NCBI RefSeq assembly: GCF_964340395.1
Contig: NC_135556.1
Coordinates: 1,477,001-1,541,000, forward strand
Length of the DNA stretch: 64,000 bases
Direction of reading: 5' to 3'
DNA from: Glandiceps talaboti
Lineage: Eukaryota; Hemichordata; Enteropneusta; Spengelidae
The position numbers and the translations under genes are program-made. The notes under the pieces are model-generated. The model was not told where the DNA came from. It made no database searches and saw nothing but the letters and a program-made list of their open reading frames with translations. Of this stretch, positions 46,001-50,529 are shown piece by piece (the first letter of the stretch is position 1; each line of letters opens with the position of its first letter).

Positions 46001-48018
46001 CAGACCGTTGGTTTTATTGCTGCAATATCGATTTCATCTTTCTGAAAAATCAAGTTCAGCCGGGTGACGATTGGAATGACATCCATGAGAAAATACAGTA
46101 TTGCCGCGAACTTGTATTGCGTTAATTTAGTATGTAGTCCGATGGCTTTTGGATCTTTTTTCTTATCTTGACCGTCGAAGTAGGTCACGAGTGCATTCCA
46201 TGATCGGTACACCGTTTGTAATGCGTCATAGAACGCAAATCACCTCATGAATTTCCTTCACCTTGAGACGTGGACTTTGAAGCATTTCTTCCACTTCTCT
46301 GAGAAGGGAGGAACGTAACGAGGACTGCTTAAAATAATAAAATAAACTGGTCAGAATATCTTTGTATTCCTTCAAATACGGGACACTTGATGCTGCTTGA
46401 CTTGTACACAAAGCGAGACGGTGGGCGACAGTGAATATTTATAAGGAATGGGCTTACAGCCTTCAACTTGGCACTAACTCCATTTTTAGCACCAGTCATC
46501 ACCGAGGCCCTGTCACTTCCTAAACCGATCATCTTCACCGTGTCTAGGTTGTTATTATTTACAGCACTGATCAATTTATCGGTCAAAGACGATGCATCCT
46601 TTTCCACAATGTGTAGATCTCCGAGGAAATGTGACTCAACATCAGAGTTTTCGGTCACATTTCTCACATACAGGACGAGTCGACCAGTGACTGAAATATC
46701 GGTACTTTCATCGGTTAAAATGCTAAAATATTCACTTCCGTCATAATTGTATCAGTGATCGCTCGCTGTAATTCTTCGGCCATGGTATGTGATCGATATG
46801 ATGCATTTCCATCGACACCAAGATTAGTAACTCGTTCACAACCAGCAACTTTTAATAAATCGAGAAGTGAAGCATATTTATCAGTAGCCACAGCTTCCTT
46901 CGCCAACCAATATACGGCTTTCATGGCAACCAGCACTGCATCCTGCTTTTGAGTCATCGCATTTGAAACAACTGTTTGTAGATTGGACCGTAGACTAATG
47001 TCTGATAAAGCGGCTTGGTGTTTGCCGCTCTGCACGTGTCATACCAATGTGGACATCTTATAGTTTGCGCATCCTCTTTCTGAAGTAAACGGGTTGGTTT
47101 TACCAGCTCCTCGGCAGATTTTACATCGCATACCATTTCCACCTTTAGGTTTTTCTAGCCATGAATACGTACCAAGCCACGATTCCTGCCACGTCGATTC
47201 TTTTTTTCTTTTTTTGGAAGTTTGATGTTCACTATCACCAATACCACCATCGCATTCCACCAACATTCCGCTATTGATACAATGACCACGGTAGGAATTA
47301 CGTCATGTACACACACAAACCGATCATTGGTGAAGCTTTTCTTTTCATTGCAGACCCTCCCTCCCCGGCTGATAATATTAACACAGTGTTTTGCTTACAG
47401 AAACAACTGATGCAACAAGGGAGTGCTGAAAATAGACAACACATACATCGATTCGTTCAATCTCCAAGCCGTCCCTCAGACTTCGTGTAGTAGAATGCCA
47501 GATAATATGTACACGTCTAGTGCGCGACCTGGCGCGCAATGGGTATTTTTATAGGGACGCTCTCGTCTGTAAAATGCGAATCGCGCGTCCTGGAGAAAAC
47601 ACTGATGCAATGCACTGAAAAATTCTAACAGAACAAACATGGTGTTAATAAATAACTTGGATAATCGTGTTCTATACTTCGGTGTTAGCCAAAATTTTGA
47701 GTAGCCCCCCTTTCACTCCCTAGGTTTTGAGTAATGCCCCCCCCCCCTCCCCTTTCACTCACCCAATATTTGAGTGAACATCTCCCCCCCCCGGTCATAA
47801 ATAATGACGGCTCCCTTGCAAGTAAGTACCCGCCACAATCCCATCCAGTTACCTGCACATGCCGTATCGCCCCAGAAACCAGAGGCACAGCCTATTCTGA
47901 CTGTCTTCCCTGTTAGTGTTCCACTTGACCATCGAATAAAGCATGACGACGACGGTTGTTGCCATCGTGCATTGAATATTTTGACAAGATTCCGTGATCT
48001 GCAGACGACTGATGCCAT
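4650..48018 (-). CDS. AtuA-family (DUF1446) protein gene, 5' eight exons, 3' end off window
   Basis: Eight exons on the minus strand (48018-47853, 42517-42417, 40437-40237, 39437-39349, 25449-25350, 24071-23950, 7523-7327, 4714-4650) have GT-AG borders with matching phases. They join without a stop into the first 347 residues of an AtuA/DUF1446 protein. Visible family signatures: [11 protein letters not shown] (41-51), an [17 protein letters not shown] block (about 60-76), [10 protein letters not shown] (about 112-121), GADIVITGR (about 196-204), [10 protein letters not shown] and YEIGDPKKY (about 279-305). The founding member comes from the bacterial acyclic-terpene (citronellol/geraniol) catabolic cluster; its reaction is not established. 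The first 50 residues up to GFWGD lack acidic residues and contain several Arg/Lys, as expected of a mitochondrial presequence. Introns reach 16 kb and are full of transposons. The remaining C-terminal part must lie left of base 1. Confidence 0.9.
4988..7206 (-). repeat. 26-bp minisatellite, about 85 copies, in AtuA-gene intron 7
   Basis: Head-to-tail units read on the plus strand as TTGCTAGTATTTTTATTG followed by TTAGCTAG. Variants carry TTTGCTAG, CTACTG for TTATTG, or a 3-bp deletion that gives 23-bp units; variant types are interspersed. Each unit holds the small palindrome CTAGTTGCTAG. On the gene's sense (minus) strand, the common unit contains AATAAA, so the intron carries dozens of sense polyadenylation hexamers. 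No spacer variability, so not a CRISPR. Confidence 0.97.
7327..7523 (-). CDS. AtuA-family gene, exon 7
   Basis: 197 nt: one base completing Trp, 65 codons, then one base of a split Gly. It encodes the best-conserved part of the family: [28 protein letters not shown] and [15 protein letters not shown]. The acceptor is 'ttgtag' and the donor GTAAGC. The open frame continues into both introns, so the exon is defined by splice sites and family homology. Confidence 0.92.
7524..8544. other. Intron 6, proximal part; no gene
   Basis: AT-rich intron without a supported gene. Bases 8400-8525 (containing 'gtacaggccaggtacaggcc' and 'ttcacattcacattcggatcc') are similar to 14410-14500 in the opposite orientation, so a repeat fragment is present on both sides of the 8545-12440 element. 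Confidence 0.4.
8944..11259 (+). mobile_element. Family F4 element, copy 1, nested in the 8545-12440 element
   Basis: Starts 'acaagcgacctatcggtcag', with TAGCTCCGCTGT at 8967-8978, and ends GACAGCGGAACTA near 11259, the inverse of that motif with one change. It is nearly collinear with 34529-36838 over more than 2 kb, with small indels. The terminal hairpin seen in the other copy is deleted here. It encloses the 576-bp inverted-repeat element at 9443-10018. No protein of known type is encoded; the short frames do not match between copies. Confidence 0.7.
9443..10018. mobile_element. 576-bp inverted-repeat element (MITE) inside F4 copy 1
   Basis: The left arm ATGTATTAATCGCCATCT returns inverted at the right as AGATGGCGATTAATACAT. 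Further inward, GGCGACAAT/ATTGTCGCC and the 24-bp block around CAGCCATACGTTACAGTGG (9517-9540) also recur inverted at 9904-9927. The arms total about 100 bp. The middle, about 360 bp, is unique. The second copy, at 35021-35571, sits in the same place in F4 copy 2. Confidence 0.75.
12441..14470. other. AT-rich intron 6 sequence; nothing recognised
   Basis: I find no exon, RNA gene or clear repeat boundary. Two short stretches, 13000-13080 and 13400-13475, share 'tttcaacatgg' and 'ttacgatgt' and may be old duplicates of each other. Bases 14410-14500 match 8400-8525 in inverted orientation. Confidence 0.35.
14471..17060 (+). pseudogene. CR1-like endonuclease/reverse transcriptase, one frameshift near the end
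   Basis: The open frame to 16990 encodes about 839 residues. The second half of an APE-type endonuclease ([11 protein letters not shown] about residue 65, SDH about 134) is followed by a reverse transcriptase: [37 protein letters not shown] (about 495), [13 protein letters not shown] (about 555) and the catalytic FADD (about 582). The C-terminal domain contains [11 protein letters not shown], after which the frame changes near 16955. The family-like ending ([11 protein letters not shown]...) continues in another frame to a stop at 17058-17060. One indel therefore disrupts an otherwise well-preserved copy. The start at 14471 is only the frame limit; true LINE homology begins near 14600. Confidence 0.85.
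14471..17085 (+). mobile_element. CR1-like non-LTR retrotransposon, 5'-truncated
   Basis: Carries an endonuclease/reverse-transcriptase frame and ends in a short CTAAA tandem repeat at 17056-17085, the kind of microsatellite tail CR1/L2-group LINEs leave instead of poly(A). The 5' part of the endonuclease is missing or unrecognisable, and no ORF1 is seen upstream. It lies antisense to the AtuA-family gene in intron 6. Confidence 0.85.
17086..18289. other. Intron 6 sequence; nothing recognised
   Basis: No supported exon, RNA gene or repeat boundary. Reading frames here are short and have no recognisable domain. Confidence 0.35.
18290..18400. repeat. Interspersed repeat shared with 4467-4570
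   Basis: Landmarks 'gtcaagtggcactcaaaaga', 'attgaccaatatttagt' and 'gattcaagcccccaattgct' occur in the same order as at 4467-4570. About 110 bp, non-coding, family unknown. Confidence 0.65.
18491..18770 (+). mobile_element. tRNA-derived SINE
   Basis: The 5' part has RNA polymerase III promoter boxes at tRNA-like spacing: A box TGGCCAAGTGG at 18502-18512 and B box GGTTCGAACC at 18545-18554. A non-tRNA body follows with 'cccgggtactccggtttcct' (about 18638-18658), a motif resembling central domains conserved among vertebrate and deuterostome SINEs. The 3' end is AT-rich (ATAAATAAAGATTATTATT). No intact tRNA fold continues beyond the B box, so it is not a functional tRNA gene. Confidence 0.8.
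19027..20290 (+). repeat. Local direct duplication of about 450 bp
   Basis: Bases 19033-19500 and 19805-20275 are collinear copies about 780 bp apart. Shared landmarks: 'tctcatgacaatcaa', 'actcttgtactgagct', 'atagatttgctcatccct', 'gtatcccattgtaat', 'aataaatttacaaaataaaa' and 'atctaatgtaggaagga'. They differ by many substitutions and indels, so the duplication is old. It is non-coding; the small frames differ between copies. Confidence 0.8.
19631..19657. repeat. 27-base cytosine homopolymer
   Basis: An uninterrupted run of 27 C followed by a CT-rich stretch. On the AtuA gene's sense (minus) strand this is poly(G), able to form a quadruplex. Shorter C runs occur at 22839-22846, 42215-42232 (18 C), 47737-47747 and 59290-59303. 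The lengths are likely to be assembly-uncertain. Confidence 0.9.
20291..23949. other. Intron 6 sequence; nothing recognised
   Basis: About 3.6 kb without a supported gene, RNA or repeat boundary. There is a C-rich stretch at 22828-22860. The small frames show no domains. Confidence 0.35.
23950..24071 (-). CDS. AtuA-family gene, exon 6
   Basis: 122 nt, 40 codons plus two bases of a Trp codon finished in exon 7. It encodes [20 protein letters not shown] and [19 protein letters not shown], matching the family block in which a Gly-rich turn precedes a Thr/Asn-Asp-Trp motif. The acceptor is 'tacctcag' and the donor GTATTG. Confidence 0.92.
24350..24600. repeat. 46-50-bp minisatellite, about five copies
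   Basis: Units with 'agtctagttc', 'tacagtatcgttaccatg' and 'atttacacccccactca' start at about 24352, 24396, 24446, 24495 and 24541. The period is 45-50 bp because of a variable CACA. It lies in AtuA-gene intron 5. Confidence 0.9.
24614..25165 (-). mobile_element. 3' fragment of a CR1/Jockey-type LINE
   Basis: A minus-strand frame from 25155 to 24811 encodes the C-terminal region seen after the reverse transcriptase in many non-LTR elements ([20 protein letters not shown], then [11 protein letters not shown] and [10 protein letters not shown]). It runs to a TAAA-type simple tail: on the plus strand an ATTT array at 24617-24651. Everything upstream of the C-terminal domain is missing, as in a 5'-truncated insertion. 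It is a different family from the 14.5-kb LINE. Confidence 0.8.
25350..25449 (-). CDS. AtuA-family gene, exon 5
   Basis: 100 nt: one base completing the Gly of exon 4, then 33 codons ending LGPLMYE before GTAAGT. It encodes [20 protein letters not shown] and VDSAVVLGP, the most recognisable family signature. The acceptor 'ttctatttcattctag' lies only about 30 bp from the edge of a 150-bp satellite copy (25480-25870). Confidence 0.94.
25480..25870 (-). repeat. Family F1 150-bp satellite, inverted, about 2.5 units
   Basis: The same unit as in the 1983-2763 element but on the minus strand. 'tgttcaagcatgtc' starts at 25491, 25629 and 25780. The terminal hairpin is absent, so this is a truncated copy. 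It abuts exon 5 of the AtuA-family gene on its upstream side. Confidence 0.85.
25871..26300. other. Sequence left of the L1-like insertion
   Basis: No gene seen. If the L1-like element inserted between 26309 and 30424, this stretch is the original upstream flank of the pogo-type transposase pseudogene and might hold its left terminal repeat. I could not identify a convincing pair of ends. Confidence 0.35.
26310..30423 (-). mobile_element. L1/Tx1-like non-LTR retrotransposon, 5'-truncated, with probable target duplication
   Basis: Minus-strand element. Its 3' end has a polyadenylation signal followed by a poly(A) tail (on the plus strand a T run at about 26308-26320). It contains ORF2 and only about 120 bp upstream of it; ORF1 is absent. 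The 9-bp sequence TCTAGTATT occurs directly before the poly(T) (26301-26309) and again at 30424-30432, which fits a target-site duplication. It lies inside AtuA-gene intron 4, in the same orientation as that gene. Confidence 0.8.
26625..30302 (-). CDS. L1-like ORF2 protein (endonuclease, reverse transcriptase)
   Basis: 1225 residues open from the Met at 30302. An APE endonuclease covers about residues 1-235 (LLQEAH near 21-26, [25 protein letters not shown]). The reverse transcriptase follows: [34 protein letters not shown] (about 586), [14 protein letters not shown] and catalytic YADD (about 688). A C-terminal zinc-binding region (CTFC...HLFVDC, about 1109) is typical of L1/Tx1 elements. The usual first residues of the endonuclease (NIVSLNVRG) lie just upstream, at about 30340-30310, in a different frame. 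A one-base loss has therefore separated the true start from the rest. It is otherwise intact, so a young copy. Confidence 0.9.
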   Translation of the reverse strand: MKKRRKVLGWLKKRNHNIILLQEAHSTLEDENKWSKILPGHYIFSHGTSASRGLVTIIRNLDYVIHTVKCDTEGRVVIISIDIENKPFLIVNTYAPNYENTHSIFMEQLSNLLQEVHIEPDREIIWGGDHNLTLDENLDRSGGNPITWKKSVSVFNSILSKFDLEDIWRTRNPTIKRFTWRRLRPALIQSRLDFFLISSSLQSSIVNCDIVPNIMSDHSAIVLTIGDSRCRLGRSHWKFNNSLIHDPVYINLIHDSLQNWKTEYGNPHNKQGLWEYIKFKVKVTTISYSKRNAKVRNERITTLENKLRDLDIELSGRDSDELKTEIERIRNELNFEYNYLTEGAVVRSRADWYEFGEKNTKYFLGLEKYNAKKSQITQLFDQHDYLLTHPKEIQSHIRSYYSELYANHIQDWDEEYADTFLNSDMFPKLSNIDKDMCEGPITFNEGFLSLNSMPKNKTPGNDGLTVEFYQTFWNLLGHYVIDSMNEAKVKGQLSPSQCQGVITLIEKKGKDKRYIRNWRPITLLNTDYKLAARCIAKRMDKVIESLISVSQTAFVKNRSIGQCVRLIDGIMNYTKDVDTTGILIAVDFQKAFDSLDRKFMFQCLQNFNFGPSIIEWIQTFYRNPSSCVMNRGLSTSYFNLGRGVRQGDPLSPILFILALESLLIRLHHDDKTSGICVEGYEVKSSAYADDLTCFLKDEQSAENLLCLLRFFSEVSGLCVNFDKTEALWLGNWRFRRDTPFRVKWPMSPIKIVGVFFSYDTATAYKLNLAAPLKGLSDVLQCWTSRNLIIMGRVQIIKSLVIPKLLYILNLINVHQKDVKHINLLIYSFLWKGHDRVARDTMIGDIGQGGLGMLDICAMQKAFKVTWVKYYLLPYFDPWKVVLDYYLKPVGGQLIFKCNFSLNVLNFEIPPFYHDMLSVWSNYSHDKSTSSSSEIIWNNKNILIQGKSIFLKTFYNVGVRYVSDIFTTDGNIKGWEYFRNLGVNLIDFLQWQGLISALPVNWRKNKAFCVRPVNTFLFHSEGGLIALLKSEQKQIRKLISGSYFIKPKSQIFFSNLFEGDLDWNFIYSMPFKVTISSVAREFQWKISHNILYTNSMLYNMRSPLVDTDACTFCHRTSETLVHLFVDCEYVKAIWQDMYTTWGEALNCPRYPSSQQIILGDKCWSKLLNYIVLMYKKNIYSCKLKKQLPSFNLLRIQVKHNQNLELFISRRKGTLPIFLEKWKDFEA
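30503..32106 (+). pseudogene. Pogo/Tigger-type transposase with an intron and one frameshift
   Basis: Exon 1 (30503-31283) encodes a CENP-B/psq-like helix-turn-helix (residues 14-58), a second Tc5-type helix-turn-helix (about 72-135) and the start of a DDE catalytic domain ([11 protein letters not shown], Asp179). A GTACGT donor at 31284 and a 'ttgtttcag' acceptor at 31577 join in phase to exon 2 ([12 protein letters not shown], the second Asp). After VAVIPGG the frame meets TGA at 31736. The rest ([11 protein letters not shown] with the third Asp, then a strongly acidic C-terminus DDEEDGYE...DVEEDDEF) continues in another frame from 31735 to 32106. An indel therefore inactivates it. Terminal repeats were not found; the L1-like element lies about 80 bp upstream. 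Confidence 0.85.
32107..33040. other. Intron 4 sequence downstream of the pogo pseudogene
   Basis: No gene. A short F3-like end ('cactcctgaacctaagtag' then 'ttcaattgtgctaaaa', about 32440-32474) is recognisable. The right terminal repeat of the pogo element may be here but I cannot define it. Confidence 0.4.
33040..33853 (+). repeat. Repeat family F3, copy D (tail and 3' end)
   Basis: F3 tail with the usual landmarks, a CA microsatellite at about 33759-33804 and the terminal hairpin at 33821-33853 followed by AAAAA. Copy E starts 22 bases later, so the two are head to tail. Confidence 0.8.
34529..36838 (+). mobile_element. Family F4 element, copy 2, with terminal hairpin
   Basis: Collinear with 8944-11259. 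Left motif TAGCTCCGCTGT is at 34551-34562. The right end is a hairpin at 36805-36838 with arms AGCTACGCTTTCAGC and GCTGACAGCGGAGCT (two mismatches, TTTC loop), followed by AAAA. The last ten bases of the hairpin invert the left motif. No protein-coding frame is conserved with copy 1. Confidence 0.7.
35021..35571. mobile_element. 551-bp inverted-repeat element (MITE) inside F4 copy 2
   Basis: Starts ATGTATTAATCGCCATCT and ends GGCGATTAACACAT, with the internal inverted blocks around CATACGTTACAGTGG. It is the same insertion, at the same position, as 9443-10018, with a deletion near the right arm ('agaaagat' and neighbours missing). Confidence 0.75.
36857..37818 (+). mobile_element. Family F2 hairpin-headed element with 146-bp satellite
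   Basis: The head is a 26-bp hairpin at 36857-36882 (TACCTCCCGTA, loop AGGG, TACGGGAGGTA). A TCTG microsatellite follows (36899-36930), then about five tandem units of 146 bp (the 'atgaataatttgcataat' core begins at 37191, 37337, 37483 and 37630). It ends CCCTTACGGGAGGCA at 37804-37818, the inverse of the first 15 bases of the head with one mismatch. No coding capacity. Confidence 0.7.
38620..38800 (+). repeat. Repeat family F3, copy F (3' end)
   Basis: A short tail, a CA microsatellite (about 38719-38756, interrupted by TTAA) and the terminal hairpin at 38772-38800 followed by AAAA. Confidence 0.7.
38801..39348. other. Intron 4 sequence; nothing recognised
   Basis: No gene, RNA or repeat boundary seen between F3 copy F and exon 4 of the AtuA-family gene. 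Confidence 0.35.
39349..39437 (-). CDS. AtuA-family gene, exon 4
   Basis: 89 nt, 29 codons plus two bases of a Gly codon: [15 protein letters not shown], then [15 protein letters not shown]. The acceptor 'catccttgcag' and donor GTGAGT keep the phase of both neighbours. The [15 protein letters not shown] junction with exon 5 matches the family across a 13.9-kb intron, which supports the join. Confidence 0.9.
39890..40077 (+). repeat. Repeat family F3, copy G (3' end)
   Basis: CA microsatellite at about 39955-39999 (one T interruption), CAGACAGACA, and a diverged terminal hairpin at 40044-40077 followed by AAAA. It sits in the 0.8-kb intron 3 of the AtuA-family gene. Confidence 0.7.
40237..40437 (-). 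CDS. AtuA-family gene, exon 3
   Basis: 201 nt, exactly 67 codons: [20 protein letters not shown], then [20 protein letters not shown] and [27 protein letters not shown] in two further blocks. [10 protein letters not shown] and the VTGDDLMP turn are family hallmarks. The acceptor is 'ttcttttag' and the donor GTAAGA. Confidence 0.93.
40449..40925 (+). repeat. Repeat family F3, copy H (5' part)
   Basis: The left end 'cattgtagcacaaccgtac' (TAGCACAAC at 40468-40476) is followed by four 110-bp units with 'ggctgttgttatgggcatgg' type cores. The tail is missing; the copy stops near 40925. It begins about 12 bp from exon 3 of the AtuA-family gene. Confidence 0.75.
40950..41710 (+). repeat. Diverged F2-associated segment
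   Basis: 'ctggtttcatttgcgcc' (40957-40973) and, at 41590-41690, 'acaacgttcg', 'acagtgaaca', 'atttggac' and 'gacgtgctagttcgatgtct' match the stretch just right of the F2 element at 37830-37950. About 0.6 kb lies between them here that is absent there. Non-coding. Confidence 0.5.
41711..42416. other. Intron 2 sequence with an 18-C tract
   Basis: No gene. A C-rich stretch (42119-42235) includes 18 C at 42215-42232 and 'tttgagtg..cccc' phrases that recur at 47696-47795. Confidence 0.4.
42417..42517 (-). CDS. AtuA-family gene, exon 2
   Basis: 101 nt: two bases complete the Ala split with exon 1, then 33 codons, [20 protein letters not shown] followed by [13 protein letters not shown]. The [10 protein letters not shown] block is the family's first conserved strand-turn. 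The acceptor is 'ttttatttgcag' and the donor GTAAGT. Confidence 0.92.
42518..44815. other. Intron 1 sequence; nothing recognised
   Basis: 2.3 kb without a supported gene, RNA or repeat boundary; it runs up to the left end of the hAT element. Confidence 0.35.
44816..47604 (-). mobile_element. hAT-type DNA transposon with intact 16-bp terminal repeats
   Basis: The left end CAGTGTTTTCTCCAGG (44816-44831) is matched exactly by the inverted right end (47589-47604). CAGTG-starting ends are usual for hAT elements. ATGCAA lies directly outside both ends (44810-44815 and 47605-47610). hAT normally makes 8-bp duplications, so either two flanking bases have changed or the match is partial. The element carries a decayed transposase on the minus strand and lies in AtuA-gene intron 1. 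Confidence 0.85.
45212..47266 (-). pseudogene. hAT-family transposase (ZNF862-like), one stop and four frameshifts
   Basis: Collinear fragments in changing frames. Bases 47266-47039 carry a zinc-finger region (CKIC, then HVQSGKH) like the TTF/BED-type finger of ZNF862-like proteins. An in-frame TGA at 47041-47039 interrupts it, and the frame continues to 46715. Frame changes occur near 46740, 46430, 46235 and 45965. In between are [11 protein letters not shown] (first catalytic Asp region), [17 protein letters not shown] (second Asp) and a long helical insertion. The last part, 45910-45212, has the hAT dimerisation motif [20 protein letters not shown]. Order and orientation match one ancestral transposase; it cannot be functional. 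Confidence 0.9.
47605..47852. other. C-rich start of intron 1
   Basis: Contains C runs at 47704-47710, 47737-47747 and 47783-47792 separated by 'tttgagt' phrases. On the gene's sense strand this becomes a G-rich block within 120 bp of the exon 1 donor. No gene. Confidence 0.5.
47853..48018 (-). CDS. AtuA-family gene, exon 1 with apparent mitochondrial presequence
   Basis: 166 nt from the Met at 48018: 55 codons plus one base, donor GTAACT. The first 32 residues ([18 protein letters not shown]..., ending RWSS) are basic, hydroxylated and free of Asp/Glu, fitting mitochondrial import. Homology begins at [14 protein letters not shown]. An in-frame Met 15 codons upstream (48063) would add an acidic stretch, so I prefer 48018. 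Confidence 0.85.
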
Positions 48019-48363
48019 GTTGGTGTCAAAGGTCGGGTTTTCCGAGTTGGAATCAACCATTTCAAAACTCAATGTTAGGACATGGGTTCGGGTGTGACGG
48101 ATATTTAAAAGAGATGTCTTGTGTGTGACAATGCTGAAGTTCAATAATTTGCTGAAACATCTTTATTGTTGTTGGTGTTGTTGGTGTTGTTTTTGTTGTT
48201 TTGCTTTTACAAACAAAGCTTATAACTTTATTTTTTGAGGCCGTACTATACTGCACGCTATCAAAAAAGCCTCGTGAACCTTCCACAATATTCTATTCTC
48301 CCCTATGCAATAATAGTTTTCCCCAAAACATCGTGAAGTTTCGTGAACGTTCGCAAACAATCG
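48019..48363. promoter_or_regulatory. Divergent promoter region between the AtuA-family and pirin genes
   Basis: About 350 bp separate the AtuA-family start codon (48018, leftwards) from a TATA-like element before the predicted first pirin exon (rightwards). No other gene fits. The segment contains a GTT/TTG-rich run (48160-48205) and paired 'cgtgaa' motifs (48273, 48331, 48343). Sharing of regulation is an inference from layout. Confidence 0.5.
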
Positions 48364-48435
48364 TATAAAAACAACTGGGGAGTCAGACTGGAGGTAGTAT
48401 TCGGACTTTCGAAGAGCTCTGCAGCAGACGTTACG
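48364..48435 (+). promoter_or_regulatory. TATA box and predicted non-coding first exon of pirin
   Basis: TATAAAA lies at 48364-48370. A transcript starting about 30 bp later would reach a strong donor, 'gttacg' followed by GTAAGT at 48436. The next suitable acceptor is at 50342, just before the pirin start codon. No coding sequence is expected here. Confidence 0.45.
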
Positions 48436-50342
48436 GTAAGTGTATCGAACGATAAAATGTGTTAGCTTTGATTTATAGTATGACTCCACGTTATTACATA
48501 TAACATTTATTCGGATATGCATTTTTACGTGTGAAAAGTTATCGAGATGAAGAGAGTACAGCTGTAAATTAGAATTTCACTGCAAGGGGTGTCCCCTCAA
48601 TCTCCACGTTTGTCTAGATTGGCCAAATCGCTGTTTCGTAGTCTGATGCTCGTGTTTGGTATTGTGACCGTGTGTTGATAAGACAGTTGCAACGGCGCAG
48701 AAATCTGAATGGAAACGACATTCAAAGCCCGGATTCATAGTCGGTGATGATACATGATGTCCCCCTATAACAGTAATACATCCATCGTGTTACAAAGGTG
48801 TACCCCCCGGAACGAAATTCAATGACACACGTACGTAGACGTTTACAGTGAAAGCGAGCTGATCGACTGACCTAAAAAAAATTGCTGACTCATATTGTCG
48901 TGAAACGTGAAACGAGGGGACCGACAAGATGAACAGTGCAATTATAACATAATTTGAAGATGCGATAAGCACTGGCATTGAAATGTAGTTATAGTTGGTT
49001 GTCATTCATTGTACTGGACACGTACAAGAAGATCTAGTGTGGGCTGTGACAAAATGAGGGAACTGTGTATTGAGTCAGCACTTTCGCGGATGATGACCGG
49101 GGATGTTGATTCATTTGATGGAAGTAAAGAAAAAATCCGTATGTAGTTTAACGAAGTTGTGATAGTTCATTAGTTGGTTAGAAATAGCCCCATGTATTTA
49201 TTTATGCATGGTCACCAGAAAGATTATGATGAGTATATATAATAGACTATTAACAGAGCTGGCATGAGAATTCGTGTCGAAACCCCCACAGTCTGGATGC
49301 CAACTGTGTGAGTGAAGGTATAAATCGTAACGATACTGTATAGGAACTAGACTATGTGAGTGAAGGTATAAATCGTAACGATACTGTATAGGAACTAGAC
49401 TAATACATCCATAGCTAGTTTTAACCAAATGACTTTCAAATTTACTGATCACTTAAGGGGGTGGGGTGACTGACCTTCATTGCCTCCTATTCAGCCCCGA
49501 CACAGACTGAGCTGAGTGAGTCGACAGTTTTCAGTGAACAATAACACCACGTCAAGAGTCTCGCACACACGTAAACACACAATAATACTAAAATCAATAT
49601 ATGCCTAGTTATAAATATATTTAATGTGTGACTGTTCAGTATTAAATATTGTAAATTTTAATTAAAGAGTGTACAATGTACATGTGTATGCCTCCCATTT
49701 TGGATTATCTTGTTAATTTTGACATCAAGATTATTCTTAATGATTTTGGAATCAAAATGCTGAGTCGGCACTTTTCTTCCAATGATTTTCTTTGAAACAA
49801 ATAATAAAATGTATAATTTAACTTGTGCTTACATGAGTCAGTTCACCATCTTTACAGGTAAATGAATGTGTTGTTTTGAAAGAAAACAAATATTGTAAAT
49901 TCTAATTATAAAATGAATATGCCAGTAGATTTATGTCACTGTATGAGAGATGTTTTGTAAGATAGATGTAGAACTGACAAATTAGGTACTCTAAGAGGGG
50001 ATCATCAACATGGATCTGTAGAATATCATGTGTGTCTTTTCTAGGAGCAATTCCATGTACACAAATCAGATTTGAAGTATTGTTGAGAAAAGTGAAGGAA
50101 TGATTGAAATATGCTGCTTGACCAAAGTAAGTGAATGTATTAGTTTTGTTGTGTGCAAGTGGTGCAACCTTATTTTGTTCTCTGTTTTTTGTATACATAC
50201 AGGTGAGAAGACCCACTCTGTTAGGTTGTTGATATTTTTTGGTCTTGATGTTTAAGCCACTTGCACAAACATTACTTCTCCAGTTGGGCAAACCCAAGAT
50301 CCGTGACAGTTTCCTTATCCTTAGTGTGTTGTCTTTACACAG
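48436..50342 (+). other. Pirin intron 1 (5' UTR intron, predicted)
   Basis: No gene seen. Contains an exact tandem duplication of 48 bp (49307-49354 and 49355-49402, 'tgtgagtgaaggtataaatc' onwards) and AT-rich sequence. It ends in a pyrimidine-rich acceptor, 'gtgttgtctttacacag'. Confidence 0.45.
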
Positions 50343-50436
50343 AAGCCGAACATTTGCTGACCCTCAAGTCAACATACATCGAGAATTTCATCCAACTTTA
50401 AGCTACCAGTTTAAGTTTACAGCCAATAATTCAAGT

Positions 50437-50529
50437 ATGACTTCAAGAACTATTCAGAAATCCATCCTTAGTGTGGAGCAAGCTGAAGGTGTTGGTGCTA
50501 GAGTAAGAAGAAGCATTGGAAGACCAGAG
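50437..50529 (+). CDS. PIR: Pirin coding exon 1
   Basis: 31 codons, MTSRTIQKSILSVEQ then AEGVGARVRRSIGRPE, donor GTAAAA (weak, A-rich). The exon probably starts at 50343 with 94 nt of 5' UTR that contains no ATG. Confidence 0.95.
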
